Of a DNA stretch of 57,985 bases, positions 48,929 through 57,985 are shown one piece after another; position 1 is the stretch's first letter, and each line of letters opens with the position of its first letter. The notes under the pieces were generated by a model. That model did not search any database and was not told the DNA's origin. It saw only the letters and a list, made by a program, of their open reading frames with translations. Both the position numbers and the translations under genes were made by a program. Origin of the DNA: an uncultured Pseudomonas sp. (GTDB taxonomy: Bacteria > Pseudomonadota > Gammaproteobacteria > Pseudomonadales > Pseudomonadaceae). The stretch covers positions 1-57,985 of the forward strand of contig NZ_CAMPHI010000034.1 of the NCBI RefSeq assembly GCF_946885955.1, written 5' to 3'.

Positions 48929-49849
48929 ATGCGCCTGCCGCTGGTCTATCACGATGACTACAGCCCGCCCTTCCCCGCGGCGCACCGCTTCCCCATGGAG
49001 AAGTTCCGCCTGCTGCGCGACCACCTGGTGGACAGCGGCCTGACCACGGATGCCGAGCTGCTGCGCCCGGAACGCTGCGCCGAGGATATTCTCGCCCTGG
49101 CTCATTGCCCGGCCTATATCGAACGCTTTCGCTCGGGAGACCTGGCCCACGAGGAACGACGCCGCCTCGGCCTGCCCTGGAGCGAGGCCCTGGCCCGGCG
49201 CACCCTGCGCGCGGTCGGCGGCTCGTTGCTGGCCGCCGAAAAGGCGCTCGAACACGGCCTGGCCTGTCACCTGGCCGGCGGCACCCACCACGCGCATTAC
49301 GATCACCCGGCCGGCTTCTGCATCTTCAATGACCTGGCGGTGGTCAGCCAATACCTGCTGCACAGCGGCAAAGCCGGGCGCGTACTGATCTTCGACTGCG
49401 ACGTGCACCAGGGCGACGGCACCGCCCGTCTGCTGGCCGATACGCCGGAGGCGATCACCGTTTCCCTGCATTGCGAGAAAAACTACCCCGCGCGCAAGGC
49501 GCACAGCGACTGGGATATCCCCCTGCCCATGGGCATGGGCGACGCGGCCTACCTGCAGGTGGTGAACGATGCGCTCAACTACCTGCTGCCGCTGTACCGG
49601 CCGGATATCCTGCTCTATGACGCCGGCGTCGATGTGCATCGCGACGACGCCCTGGGCTACCTGCAACTGACCGATGCCGGCGTCGCCGCCCGCGACACCG
49701 CGGTGCTCGATCACTGCCTTAGCCGAGATATCCCCGTGGTTGGGCTGATCGGCGGCGGCTACGACCCGGACCGCCGCGCGCTGGCCAGGCGTCACGGAAT
49801 TCTCCACCACAGCGCGCACAAGCTGTGGCGCGAGCGGGGCCTGGGCTGA
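48929..49849 (+). CDS. Histone deacetylase family protein
   Basis: The 306-aa protein is a zinc-dependent deacetylase of the HDAC/acetoin-utilisation superfamily. Motifs: GTHHAHYDHPAGFCIFND (active-site His pair), IFDCDVHQGDGTA (zinc Asp and His) and LYDAGVDVHRDD (second zinc Asp). The GGGYD motif is present at IGGGYDPD. The substrate may be an acetylated polyamine or protein; this cannot be decided from sequence. It is divergent from the GNAT gene, an acetylation/deacetylation pair by position only. Confidence 0.94.
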   Translation: MRLPLVYHDDYSPPFPAAHRFPMEKFRLLRDHLVDSGLTTDAELLRPERCAEDILALAHCPAYIERFRSGDLAHEERRRLGLPWSEALARRTLRAVGGSLLAAEKALEHGLACHLAGGTHHAHYDHPAGFCIFNDLAVVSQYLLHSGKAGRVLIFDCDVHQGDGTARLLADTPEAITVSLHCEKNYPARKAHSDWDIPLPMGMGDAAYLQVVNDALNYLLPLYRPDILLYDAGVDVHRDDALGYLQLTDAGVAARDTAVLDHCLSRDIPVVGLIGGGYDPDRRALARRHGILHHSAHKLWRERGLG

Positions 49850-49950
49850 AGGCGAAACATTAGCGGAACCCCGCGGGCACAACGCAACCGAATGCATTAC
49901 CCATTACCGCCCGCCACCGATGCGGCACCCGGCCTCCACGGGAGATTGGC

Positions 49951-50292
49951 ATGCCATCGTTTATGGACATCATTGAAATCGTAGGGCTGACGATCGACGG
50001 CGTCGGGGCGCTGGTCATCGTCCTCGGGCTGGGGTGGGCGACGCTGCGTTTCTTCATCTCGGGGCGGCAGACGGAGGCGCCCTACCGGCGCTTTCGCCAG
50101 GATCTGGGGCGAGGCATTCTGCTCGGCCTGGAGTTTCTCGTCGCCGCCGATATCGTGCGCACCGTGGCCATGACGCCGACCCTCGACGATGTGCTGGTAC
50201 TCGGTGTGATCGTGCTGATCCGTACCTTCCTGAGCATGGCCCTGGAGGTTGAACTCGAAGGGCGCTGGCCCTGGCAGCGGCTGCCCAGGTGA
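49951..50292 (+). CDS. DUF1622 membrane protein
   Basis: The 113-aa protein has three hydrophobic segments (about 5-35, 56-72, 80-98). The pattern RQDLGRGILLGLEFLVAADIVRTV is typical of DUF1622. It is predicted in the inner membrane; function is unknown. It is convergent with the cupin gene, four bases apart. Confidence 0.88.
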   Translation: MPSFMDIIEIVGLTIDGVGALVIVLGLGWATLRFFISGRQTEAPYRRFRQDLGRGILLGLEFLVAADIVRTVAMTPTLDDVLVLGVIVLIRTFLSMALEVELEGRWPWQRLPR

Positions 50293-50296
50293 AGCG

Positions 50297-50716
50297 TTAC
50301 GGCACGCGGCTGCTCAGCGGCAGCCCCCGGCTATTGGCATAGAACACCAGCAGTTCGACCGGCTGCTCGGTGGTATAGCCGCGATGCGCGATGCCCACCA
50401 GTTCGGCCAGGCTATCGCCGGCGTGCAGCACCAGCTTGTCGGTGCTGTTCTGCTTTTCGACGAATAACACGCCGCTGAGTACATAGCCGATATTGATTAC
50501 CGCGTGGGTATGCCAGGCCAGGGTGGTATTGGCGGGAATGCTGAATTTCACCAGGGTCGGCTCGGGCTGCCCGCCGGAGTAGCCCTGGTAGGGCGTGCCA
50601 TCCCAGGATTGACTGGTCTGCAACAGCGTCTCGATCTCCACCGCCTCGGCGGCCATGGTGCTGGATGAAAGGCCGGGCACGAGGCCGAGAAACACAACAA
50701 ACAGGATGGCGCGCAT
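50297..50716 (-). CDS. Exported cupin-domain protein
   Basis: The protein has 139 aa from ATG 50716, which starts a signal peptide (MRAILFVVFLGLVPGLSSSTMAAEA). The single cupin has metal-site motifs WHTHAVINIGYVLSGVLFVE and a second GDSLAELVGIAHRG. It is periplasmic. Ligand or reaction is unknown. Confidence 0.87.
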   Translation of the reverse strand: MRAILFVVFLGLVPGLSSSTMAAEAVEIETLLQTSQSWDGTPYQGYSGGQPEPTLVKFSIPANTTLAWHTHAVINIGYVLSGVLFVEKQNSTDKLVLHAGDSLAELVGIAHRGYTTEQPVELLVFYANSRGLPLSSRVP

Positions 50717-50903
50717 GACTTTCGATTCTCGATGGGCGTGGATGACTTGATGATAGTCAGTGCGGCCTCCGCGTAGCGAGGCAAGTCGCTTTTCCATGCG
50801 CTCGTGCGCCTCGCCATGGCGCGGTCAATGAATTGCCGCCAATTCCTGCAACACAAACGGTAGACGCTGTCTAAAACAGCGGGCAGCCCAAGGGAGGGAA
50901 ACC

Positions 50904-51752
50904 ATGCCGACGCATACCATCACCATCAACGGTTTGGCTTTGAACGTCTCCATCCGCGGCGAAGGCCCGCCACTGCTCTTGCTCAATGGGCTGGGCGGCC
51001 TGATCCGCACCTTCGACCCCTTGCGCGATGAACTGCAGGACTACCAGACCATTACATTCGACGTGCCAGGAGTCGGTAAATCGCAGATGCCGACCTGGCC
51101 GATGCGTTTGCCGCGCCATGCCGACCTGATCGCCGAACTGCTGCAACGCCTGGGCGTCGAGCAGGCGGATGTATTCGGCGTGAGCTGGGGCGGCGCCCTG
51201 GCCCAGGAGTTCGCCCTGCGCCACCCGAATATGGTGCGCCGACTGATACTCGCGGCGACCTCCGCGGGCCCGGCGATGCTGATGAAGCCAGCCGACATCC
51301 TGGCCTTTTTCGGCAAACGCAACAGGGCCAGGCCAGGCAAGCAAGGCGGCTCGCGCAATTCGGTACAGGCGCTGCTGCGCTTCGGCGTGGTCAACGGCAT
51401 GCTCACGGTCAACCCACGCGCCTACTACCATCAACTCGCCGCCCTGGCCGGCTGGACCAGCCTGCTGCGGCTGTTCCGTCTACGCCAGCGCACGCTGATT
51501 CTCACCGGCGAACGCGACACCCTGGTGCGGTTGTACAACGCGCATATTTTGCGTGGCTCCATTCGCCGTGCCGAGGTCCACGTCCTACAGGGCGAAGGGC
51601 ATTTTTTCGTGGTAACCAGCGCCTGGCGAACCGCCCAGGTCGTGCGTGAATTCCTCGCCCGGGAAGAGGACGGGGAAGAGCCCGTCCGCCTGCTTGCCGA
51701 CGGCATGTTCCAGCCGCGCCTGCTGCAATCGGAACAACAGGGCGATCGCTGA
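50904..51752 (+). CDS. Alpha/beta hydrolase, PhaZ-like
   Basis: The 282-aa protein has an SD GGGAGG before ATG. The alpha/beta hydrolase has nucleophile FGVSWGGAL, acid in TGERDTLVRL and His in GEGHFFV. The segments FDVPGVGKS, AATSAGPAM and YYHQLAALAGWTSLL closely follow the intracellular medium-chain PHA depolymerase PhaZ. No phaC gene is beside it, so this may be a paralogue with another ester substrate. Confidence 0.85.
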   Translation: MPTHTITINGLALNVSIRGEGPPLLLLNGLGGLIRTFDPLRDELQDYQTITFDVPGVGKSQMPTWPMRLPRHADLIAELLQRLGVEQADVFGVSWGGALAQEFALRHPNMVRRLILAATSAGPAMLMKPADILAFFGKRNRARPGKQGGSRNSVQALLRFGVVNGMLTVNPRAYYHQLAALAGWTSLLRLFRLRQRTLILTGERDTLVRLYNAHILRGSIRRAEVHVLQGEGHFFVVTSAWRTAQVVREFLAREEDGEEPVRLLADGMFQPRLLQSEQQGDR

Positions 51753-51823
51753 CACCATCGCGCTTGCCGGGGCTCGTGCCAGTCCGCTAGCGTTGCACCC
51801 CGCATCTCTGCCAGGACACTCTC

Positions 51824-52375
51824 ATGCGCCGTTTCGGCTGTTACTTGATTCTCTCCACCCTGCTCTGCGGCATGCCGCTAATGGCCCACGCCACCACGGA
51901 CTCGGCACTGGAGCGGCTGGTAGCGCTGTGCGCCGAGCGTCTGCTGCTGGCCGACCAGGTAGCCGCGAGCAAGGCGCAAACCGGCAAGGCGGTGGAGGAC
52001 GCAGTGCGCGAGGCCGAACAACTGACGCTGTTGTCCGCCCATGCGCAGACTCACCATCTGGCCCCCAAGCAGGTCGTCTCCTTCTTCCGCTGGCAGATGG
52101 AAGCCAACAAGCTGATCCAGTATCAACTGCTGGCCGCATCCTTGAGCAGCGACGGTGCGCCGCCCATGCCACTTGAGGAAATCCGCACCCGCCTCAACCT
52201 GCTCAATCAGGAATTGCTGCAAACCCTCGCCCCGGCGCTGACGGAACTGCAGCAAGGCACCTGCCACGAGCGACTGTACGGCGCCATCGAGGCCCAGGCC
52301 GAGCAACAAAAGCTCGACGCCCTGCACCGCACCGCCCTGATTCGCGCTTTCGGCGATACCTGCCGGGGACTTTGA
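51824..52375 (+). CDS. Periplasmic chorismate mutase (AroQ-gamma type)
   Basis: The 183-aa protein has a signal peptide of about 23 residues (CGMPLMAHA). The helical AroQ pattern is present: LCAERLLLADQVAASK, GKAVEDAVREAEQL and FFRWQMEANKLIQYQLL. It converts chorismate to prephenate in the periplasm. The C-terminal Cys pair (GTCHERL, DTCRGL) probably forms a disulfide. Its periplasmic role is not established. Confidence 0.9.
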   Translation: MRRFGCYLILSTLLCGMPLMAHATTDSALERLVALCAERLLLADQVAASKAQTGKAVEDAVREAEQLTLLSAHAQTHHLAPKQVVSFFRWQMEANKLIQYQLLAASLSSDGAPPMPLEEIRTRLNLLNQELLQTLAPALTELQQGTCHERLYGAIEAQAEQQKLDALHRTALIRAFGDTCRGL

Positions 52376-52489
52376 GTTCCCGAGCGATGGCCCGCAGCGA
52401 CGCGGGCATCGCCGCTGCAACCCAGGGAGGACGCCCCGCTCATCCCCTTGATAGCAATCTGACTTGCGCTAAATCCGGCGGATAAAATA

Positions 52490-52505
52490 CTGTATGCACA
52501 TACAG
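52490..52505. promoter_or_regulatory. LexA (SOS) box of imuA-imuB-dnaE2
   Basis: CTGTATGCACATACAG is a CTG-N10-CAG palindrome fitting the gamma-proteobacterial LexA operator. It lies 118 bases before the imuA start and is the only SOS box seen here. Confidence 0.88.
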
Positions 52506-52607
52506 TTAATTTGAAGTCGTCGTTATGCTTTTCATCCCCGTTCCTGCACCCGTATACCCGCTGTCTTGCCCTGCATGGGTAAGGCCCGGGCAGGTGTGGT
52601 GGCCACG

Positions 52608-53228
52608 ATGAGCGGCGCGGTGCTGGCACTCGATACGCTGTTACTCGAGCGACGGGTGTGGAAAGGCCAGCCGCAAGGGGCGCCGACAAATCTGCAGCCG
52701 ACCGGCCATGCGGTGCTGGATGCACTGTTACCGAGCGGCGGCTGGCCCGCCGCGGCGCTGAGCGAGATTCTGTGCGGCGCCGAGGGTATCGGCGAATTGC
52801 AATTGCTCTGGCCGACCCTGGCGCGCCTGAGCCAGGCGGCGGAGCGCATCGTGCTGGTGGCGCCGCCTCATCTGCCCTACCCGCCCGCCTGGCTGGCCGC
52901 CGGGGTGGATTTGCGTTGGCTGACGTTGATCGAGGCCAGCCCGCGCGACGCGCTCTGGGCCGCCGAGCAATGCCTGCGCTCGGGTAGTTGCGGCGCGGTG
53001 CTGTGCTGGCCGAAGCAGGCGGATGATCGCGCCCTGCGCCGCTTACAGATCGCCGCGGAAACCGGGCAGACCCTGGCCTTCGCCTATCGCCCGCTGGCCG
53101 AAGCGGTCAATCCATCACCGGCGGCGCTGCGACTGGCCGTGGAAGCGACGCAACTACGGGTTTTGAAATGCCGCGGCGGCCTGGCCACGGCGGCGCCTAT
53201 TTCACACACGCAGTGGGCGTTGCGATGA
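52608..53228 (+). CDS. imuA: Translesion synthesis protein ImuA
   Basis: The protein has 206 aa from ATG 52608; an ATG at 52575 is possible, the start being uncertain. It is a RecA/SulA-like protein: ALDTLLLERRVWKGQ, VLDALLPSGGWPAAALSEIL, then the recombinase-like core LLWPTLARLSQAAERIVLVAPP. It lacks a Walker A. It works with ImuB and DnaE2 in mutagenic bypass after DNA damage. Its TGA overlaps the imuB ATG (ATGA). Confidence 0.92.
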   Translation: MSGAVLALDTLLLERRVWKGQPQGAPTNLQPTGHAVLDALLPSGGWPAAALSEILCGAEGIGELQLLWPTLARLSQAAERIVLVAPPHLPYPPAWLAAGVDLRWLTLIEASPRDALWAAEQCLRSGSCGAVLCWPKQADDRALRRLQIAAETGQTLAFAYRPLAEAVNPSPAALRLAVEATQLRVLKCRGGLATAAPISHTQWALR

Positions 53229-54646
53229 GCCTGCGCTGGGCCTGCATCCTGCTGCCGCAACTGGCGCTCGATGGCGTGCTGCGCCGGCACCCCGAGCCCG
53301 AGCGGCCGCTGGTGCTGCTCGCCGGCACGCCGCAGCGGCGGGTGTTGCAAACGCTCAATCCGGCGGCGCGGGCGCTCGGTCTGCGCGCGGGGCAATCCCT
53401 GAATGCCGCCCAGGCGCTGAGCCAAGACTTCGCCACGGCCGAATACGACCCCGCGCAGATCGAAGATTGGCAGCGTTTTCTCGCCGCCTGGGCTTACCGC
53501 TTCAGCTCCCAGGTCAGCCTGGATTACCCGCGCGCGCTGCTGCTGGAAGTCGAGTCCAGCTTCGCCCTGTTCGGCCCCTGGCCACGCTTCGAGGCGCGCC
53601 TGCGCGAGGAACTGACCGCCCTGGGCTTTCGCCATCGTCTAGTCGCCGCGCCCAACCCGCTGGCCGCACGGGTGCTGGCTAACGCCCACGACGGCCTGGC
53701 GGTCGCCAGCGCGGAGGAACTGCGCCAAGCCATCGGCCAACTGCCGGTCGAACGCAGCGGCCTGCCCCGCGAAATATCGACCACGTTGCTGCGCATGGGC
53801 CTGCGCCGTCTGCATCAGGTGCTGGCATTACCCCGCAATGGCCTGGCGCGGCGCTTTCCGGCCGAGTTGTTGCGCCACCTCGACAGCCTGCTGGGCGAGC
53901 GGCCGCAGGCCCTGGACTACTACAAGCCGCCGGATCAGTTCGACCTGCGCATCGAGTTGAACTTCGACGTCGAATCGCACCAGGCGCTGCTGTTTCCCCT
54001 GCGCCGCCTGACCGCTGACCTGGCGGCCTTTCTCGCCGGGCGCGACAGCGGCGTACAACGCTTCAGCCTGCATCTGGAACATGCCGGGCGCGAGGATTCG
54101 AAGGTGGCGGTAGGCCTGCTCGGCGCCGAGCGCGAGGCGGGCATGCTCTTCGAAGTGGCGCGCGGTCGCCTCGAACAAATACAGGTGGTCGCGCCAGTGC
54201 GCAGCCTGCGTCTGGTCGCGCGCGACCTGCCGGCCTTCGCCCCGGAACACCGCCTGTTGTTCGACGAGCGGCCGCAACAGAACCTGCCCTGGCAGCAATT
54301 GCGCGAACGGCTACGTGCGCGCCTCGGCGATGAAGCGCTGCACGGCCTGCGGGCCAAAGCCGATCACCGGCCCGAGTGCGCCTGGCAGGCAGAAACCGAT
54401 AGCAAGCCCGGCGCGACCGGCCCGGCAGCGCCACGCCCCGGCTGGTTGCTGCGCGAGCCGCAGATTCTCCAGGAAGCGACGCCACGCATTCTCGCCGGCC
54501 CGGAGAGGATCGAGTCCGGCTGGTGGGACGGCGGCGATATGCGCCGCGACTATTACCTGATCGAAACCCGCAGCGGGCAGCGCGCCTGGGCCTATCGCAC
54601 AGTAGGCGACAACGGCCCGCTGCTGATTCATGGCTGGTTCGCATGA
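53225..54646 (+). CDS. imuB: Translesion synthesis protein ImuB (inactive Y-family polymerase)
   Basis: The protein has 473 aa from ATG 53225; 19 extra upstream codons overlap imuA and are rejected. It is a Y-family-like protein ([34 protein letters not shown]) missing the catalytic acidic residues, as is usual for ImuB. It bridges the beta clamp and DnaE2; the clamp motif cannot be fixed by eye. The C-terminal [16 protein letters not shown] and ending GWFA are typical. It overlaps dnaE2 by four bases. Confidence 0.94.
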   Translation: MSLRWACILLPQLALDGVLRRHPEPERPLVLLAGTPQRRVLQTLNPAARALGLRAGQSLNAAQALSQDFATAEYDPAQIEDWQRFLAAWAYRFSSQVSLDYPRALLLEVESSFALFGPWPRFEARLREELTALGFRHRLVAAPNPLAARVLANAHDGLAVASAEELRQAIGQLPVERSGLPREISTTLLRMGLRRLHQVLALPRNGLARRFPAELLRHLDSLLGERPQALDYYKPPDQFDLRIELNFDVESHQALLFPLRRLTADLAAFLAGRDSGVQRFSLHLEHAGREDSKVAVGLLGAEREAGMLFEVARGRLEQIQVVAPVRSLRLVARDLPAFAPEHRLLFDERPQQNLPWQQLRERLRARLGDEALHGLRAKADHRPECAWQAETDSKPGATGPAAPRPGWLLREPQILQEATPRILAGPERIESGWWDGGDMRRDYYLIETRSGQRAWAYRTVGDNGPLLIHGWFA

Positions 54647-57600
54647 ACACCGACAGGCCGTTGAAAAACCTAGGCGACGGCTGCATGGATGCAGAAGGTG
54701 GAACGAAGCAGGAAGCCCGAGCCGAGGCAGCCGATCCGGGCTATGCCGAATTGCACTGCCTGTCCAACTTCAGCTTCCAACGCGGCGCCTCCAGCGCCCA
54801 GGAGCTGTTCGAGCGGGCCAAGCGCCATGGCTACCAGGCCTTGGCGATCACCGACGAATGCAGCCTGGCCGGCATAGTGCGCGCCTGGCAGGCGGCCAAG
54901 GAAAGCGACCTGAAGCTGATCGTCGGCAGTGAGATACGCATCGAAAACGGCCCCAAGACCGTCCTGCTGGCGGAAAACCTCGCCGGCTACCAAGCCCTGT
55001 GCCGGCTGATCACCAATGCCCGGCGGCGCGCGGCCAAAGGCCAATACCGCGCGCTGCGCGAGGATTTCGCCGCGCCGCTGGATGGGCTGCTGGCGCTCTG
55101 GGTCGAGGCTGACAGCGCCCAGCCCGAATACGGGCAATGGCTGCGCGACCTGTTCGCCGAACGCCTGTGGCTGGCGGTCGAGCTGCACCGCGGCGCCGAC
55201 GACGCCGGGCAACTGCGCCGGATGCTGGCGCTGGCCGCGACCCTGGGGATTCCCGCGGTCGCCGCCGGCGATGTGCATATGCATGCCCGTGGCCGTCGCG
55301 CCCTGCAGGATGTGATGACGGCGATCCGTCACCACTGCAGCGTGGCCGAGGCGGGCCATCGCCTGTTCCCAAATGGCGAACGCCACCTGCGTCCGCCTCA
55401 GGCACTGGCGCAGCTCTATCCACCCGAATTGCTGGCCGAGACCCTGGCTATCGCCGCGCGCTGCACCTTCGACCTCGGCCAGCTGCGCTACCAATACCCG
55501 CGCGAGCTAGTGCCCGCGGGGCATACGCCGAGCACCTGGCTGCGCAGCCTGTGCGCAGAGGGCGCGGCCTGGCGCTGGCCTGGTGGCATCCCCGAAAAGG
55601 CCCGGCAGCTGATCGAAACGGAAACCGCGCTGATCACCGAGCTGGGCTATGAAAGCTACTTCCTCACCGTGCACGACATCGTCCGTTTCGCCCGCAGCCA
55701 GCACATCCTCTGTCAGGGTCGCGGCTCGGCGGCCAACTCGGTGGTCTGCTACGTGCTGGGCATCACCGAGCTGAACCCGATCACATCGAACATGCTGTTC
55801 GCCCGTTTCCTCTCCAAGGAGCGCAACGAGCCGCCGGATATCGATGTCGACTTCGAGCACGAACGTCGCGAGGAAGTCATCCAGTACATCTTTCGCCGAT
55901 ATGGCCGCGACCGCGCCGCCCTCACCGCGGTGGCCAGCACCTATCACGGCGCCGGCGCGGTGCGCGACGTGGCCAGGGTGCTGGGCCTGCCGGCGGATCA
56001 GATCAATGCCCTGGCCAATTGTTGCGGACGCTGGAGCGACAAGGCGCCGCCGCTCGAGCGCCTGGCCGAGGCCGGCTTCGACCCACAGAGCCCGATCATG
56101 CGCCGGGTGCTGGCGTTGACCGGCGAGCTGATCGGCTTCCCCCGTCATCTGTCGCAACACCCCGGCGGCTTCGTCATCTCCGAACAGCCGTTGCAAACCC
56201 TGGTGCCGGTGGAGAATGCGGCCATGGCCGAGCGCACCATCATCCAGTGGGACAAGGACGACCTCGATCTGGTCGGCCTGCTCAAGGTCGATGTGCTCGC
56301 CCTCGGCATGCTCAGCGCCCTGCGCCGTACCTTCGACCTGCTGCGCGACTACCGCGGCCGCGATCTGAGCATCGCCAGCATCCCCGCGGACGACGCCGCC
56401 ACCTACGCGATGATCAGCCGCGCCGATACCGTCGGGGTATTCCAGATCGAGTCGCGTGCGCAGATGGCCATGCTGCCCAGGCTTAGGCCGCAGAACTTCT
56501 ACGACCTGGTGATCGAGGTGGCCATCGTCCGCCCCGGGCCGATCCAGGGCGACATGGTTCACCCCTACCTACGCCGGCGTAACAAAGAGGAGCCGATCAG
56601 CTACCCGCCACGCCTGCGCGCGGTATTCGAGCGCACCCTGGGCGTGCCGCTGTTCCAGGAGCAGGTGATGGAGCTGGCGATCATCGCCGCCGACTACACC
56701 CCAGGGGAGGCCGACCAGTTGCGCCGCTCGATGGCCGCCTGGAAGCGTCACGGCGGCTTGGAACCGCACCAGAAGCGGCTGTCGGAACGCATGCTGAAGA
56801 ACGGCTACACGGCCGAGTTCGCCGCACGCATCTTCGAGCAGATCAAGGGTTTTGGCAGCTATGGCTTCCCGGAATCCCACGCCGCCAGTTTCGCCCTGCT
56901 GACCTACGCCAGTTGCTGGCTGAAATGCCACGAGCCAGCCGCCTATACCTGCGCCCTGATCAACAGCTGGCCGATGGGCTTCTACACCCCGGACCAGTTG
57001 CTGCAGGACGCGCGGCGCCACCGCATCGAAACCCGCCCGGTGGATGTACGCCATAGCAACTGGGATTGCAGCCTGGAGCCCGGCCCCGGCGCACAACCGG
57101 CGATTCGCCTGGGCCTGCGGATGATCGGCGGTTTTCGCCAGGCCGATGCCGAGCGCATCGAGCAGGCCCGAGCGGCCATGCCCTTCCGCGAGATCGCCGA
57201 TCTCTGCAGACGCGCCCAGCTGGACGATCGCGCCAGCGCCTTGCTGGCCGATGCCGGCGCCCTGCATGGCCTGGCCGGCCATCGCCACCAGGCGCGCTGG
57301 GCAGTGGCCGGGGTCGAACCGCAGCTGGCGCTGTTTGCGGCTACCTCGGATGCCGCCACGGCGGATCAGGAAGAGCCTCAAGTAGAGCTGCCGCAACCCT
57401 CGATCGGCGAGGACCTGCATACCGATTACGCCACCCTCGGCACCACCCTGGGCCCGCACCCGCTGACATTGCTGCGCGAGCAACTGCGCATCCGGCGCTG
57501 CCGCAGCTCGCGCGAACTGGCCACAATCGAGCATGGCCGAGCGGTCGCCGTGGCCGGCCTGGTGATCGGCCGACAGCGCCCGCAAACCGCCAGCGGCGTG

Positions 57601-57819
57601 GTGTTCGTCACCCTGGAAGACGAGTTCGGCATGATCAACGTGGTGGTCTGGCACGACCTGGCACAGCGCCAGCGCCGCGAGTTGCACGAGTCGCAGCTGC
57701 TGCAGGTCAACGGCCGCCTCGAAGAAGAAAGCGGCGTGCGTCACCTGATCGCCGGCCGTCTGCGCGACCTGACGCCACTGCTGGCCGGGCTCTCGGTGCC
57801 GAGTCGGGATTTCAAATAA
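54643..57819 (+). CDS. dnaE2: Error-prone DNA polymerase DnaE2 (ImuC)
   Basis: The protein has 1058 aa from ATG 54643, overlapping the imuB TGA. The PHP domain starts [12 protein letters not shown] at residue 34; the polymerase core has the catalytic PDIDVDF at about 398-404 and [12 protein letters not shown]; the C-terminal OB fold has [18 protein letters not shown]. It replaces Pol V in SOS mutagenesis. The first about 30 residues ([10 protein letters not shown]...) are not family sequence and are encoded by the end of a repeat element; an alternative start is ATG 54685. Confidence 0.96.
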   Translation: MNTDRPLKNLGDGCMDAEGGTKQEARAEAADPGYAELHCLSNFSFQRGASSAQELFERAKRHGYQALAITDECSLAGIVRAWQAAKESDLKLIVGSEIRIENGPKTVLLAENLAGYQALCRLITNARRRAAKGQYRALREDFAAPLDGLLALWVEADSAQPEYGQWLRDLFAERLWLAVELHRGADDAGQLRRMLALAATLGIPAVAAGDVHMHARGRRALQDVMTAIRHHCSVAEAGHRLFPNGERHLRPPQALAQLYPPELLAETLAIAARCTFDLGQLRYQYPRELVPAGHTPSTWLRSLCAEGAAWRWPGGIPEKARQLIETETALITELGYESYFLTVHDIVRFARSQHILCQGRGSAANSVVCYVLGITELNPITSNMLFARFLSKERNEPPDIDVDFEHERREEVIQYIFRRYGRDRAALTAVASTYHGAGAVRDVARVLGLPADQINALANCCGRWSDKAPPLERLAEAGFDPQSPIMRRVLALTGELIGFPRHLSQHPGGFVISEQPLQTLVPVENAAMAERTIIQWDKDDLDLVGLLKVDVLALGMLSALRRTFDLLRDYRGRDLSIASIPADDAATYAMISRADTVGVFQIESRAQMAMLPRLRPQNFYDLVIEVAIVRPGPIQGDMVHPYLRRRNKEEPISYPPRLRAVFERTLGVPLFQEQVMELAIIAADYTPGEADQLRRSMAAWKRHGGLEPHQKRLSERMLKNGYTAEFAARIFEQIKGFGSYGFPESHAASFALLTYASCWLKCHEPAAYTCALINSWPMGFYTPDQLLQDARRHRIETRPVDVRHSNWDCSLEPGPGAQPAIRLGLRMIGGFRQADAERIEQARAAMPFREIADLCRRAQLDDRASALLADAGALHGLAGHRHQARWAVAGVEPQLALFAATSDAATADQEEPQVELPQPSIGEDLHTDYATLGTTLGPHPLTLLREQLRIRRCRSSRELATIEHGRAVAVAGLVIGRQRPQTASGVVFVTLEDEFGMINVVVWHDLAQRQRRELHESQLLQVNGRLEEESGVRHLIAGRLRDLTPLLAGLSVPSRDFK
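54651..54680. repeat. Repeat-element end inside the dnaE2 start region
   Basis: ACAGGCCGTTGAAAAAC is identical to 17 bases of the left end of the element at 48085-48231. The following CTAGGCGACGG resembles its other end (GTAGGCGAGG). It encodes residues about 4-13 of DnaE2. Confidence 0.65.
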
Positions 57820-57884
57820 AAGGCTCTGTCCCAATAGTGTGTTGCATTCAGCTATCGCCACTAAGTTTGAGATGACCGGGGTCC

Positions 57885-57933
57885 GTAGGGTGCGCCATGC
57901 GCACCATTGTCCACGGACATCTGGTGCGCACGG
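57885..57933. repeat. REP-like palindromes after dnaE2
   Basis: GGTGCGC-CAT-GCGCACC (57889-57905) within GTAGGGTGCGCCATGCGCAC, followed by an inverted partial copy (GGTGCGCACGG at 57923-57933), is a fifth REP type in the window. Confidence 0.6.
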
Positions 57934-57947
57934 TGTTCAGCCGGTAT

Positions 57948-57982
57948 ACATGGGTAACGCCTGTCGGGAGACATGGGTAACG
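57948..57982. repeat. Direct repeat at the window end
   Basis: ACATGGGTAACG occurs twice with a 23-base period (57948-57959 and 57971-57982). It may be the edge of an insertion sequence that continues beyond the window; no coding evidence is inside the window. Confidence 0.4.
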
Positions 57983-57985
57983 GGT

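Noticed and set aside
48848..49897. Upstream extension of the GNAT frame across the histone-deacetylase gene
   Set aside because: The ATG at 48847 has a good SD and matches GNAT N-termini; the extension is antisense to the conserved deacetylase gene.
56569..57861. A 430-codon minus-strand frame opposite dnaE2
   Set aside because: It lies wholly antisense to the DnaE2 polymerase and OB domains, has no recognisable motif and no plausible ribosome-binding site.

Overview
The window is a chromosomal segment of a gamma-proteobacterium, most likely a Pseudomonas (sensu lato). This rests on base composition, gene order (thiO, type IV minor-pilin genes, fimT, ispH-fkpB-lspA-ileS-ribF-murJ, rpsT, creA, proB, obgE-rpmA-rplU, ispB, a small iron-box gene, fklB, a yqhA-like gene, a Lon-like protease, a DksA-type protein) and abundant Pseudomonas-style REP palindromes. 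No rRNA, tRNA or CRISPR array was found.

Layout. 1-6.7 kb: a 5'-truncated LysR regulator, a Tat-exported aldo/keto reductase, a RutR-like TetR regulator overlapping an IMPACT/YigZ gene, a REP-associated tyrosine transposase (RAYT) beside its matching REP pair, then 8-oxoguanine deaminase and adenine deaminase. 6.9-9.8 kb: two paralogous periplasmic solute-binding proteins flank a membrane diguanylate cyclase, which looks like a ligand-to-c-di-GMP module. 9.8-10.9 kb: thiO. 11.2-24.8 kb: two complete minor-pilin/PilY1 gene sets in tandem on the minus strand (pilE-fimT-pilV-pilW-pilX-pilY1, then fimU-pilV-pilW-pilX-pilY1-pilE), followed by a divergent third fimT-type gene. 25.7-33.1 kb: the isoprenoid, lipoprotein, isoleucyl-tRNA, flavin and peptidoglycan housekeeping run. 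33.2-39.3 kb: ribosomal proteins S20, L27 and L21, CreA, ProB, Obg and octaprenyl diphosphate synthase.

39.4-48 kb: FKBP isomerase; a three-gene set (DUF6482, FeS-type photolyase/cryptochrome, 48-codon DUF2256 protein) behind a strong palindromic operator; a Lon-family protease; a DksA-like zinc protein; and a HAD phosphatase overlapping tesB. 48-52.4 kb: assorted single genes (GNAT, histone-deacetylase family, DUF1622, cupin, PhaZ-like hydrolase, periplasmic chorismate mutase). 52.5-57.8 kb: an SOS-controlled imuA-imuB-dnaE2 translesion cassette with a LexA box but no adjacent lexA2. The last 170 bases hold REP-like and directly repeated sequence, possibly the edge of a mobile element.

The points most worth a second look are the tandem minor-pilin operons with two different PilY1 adhesins; the binding protein/cyclase/binding protein module; the palindrome in front of the photolyase operon; and a MITE-like repeat family whose termini supply the stop codons of thiO and obgE and the extra N-terminus of DnaE2.
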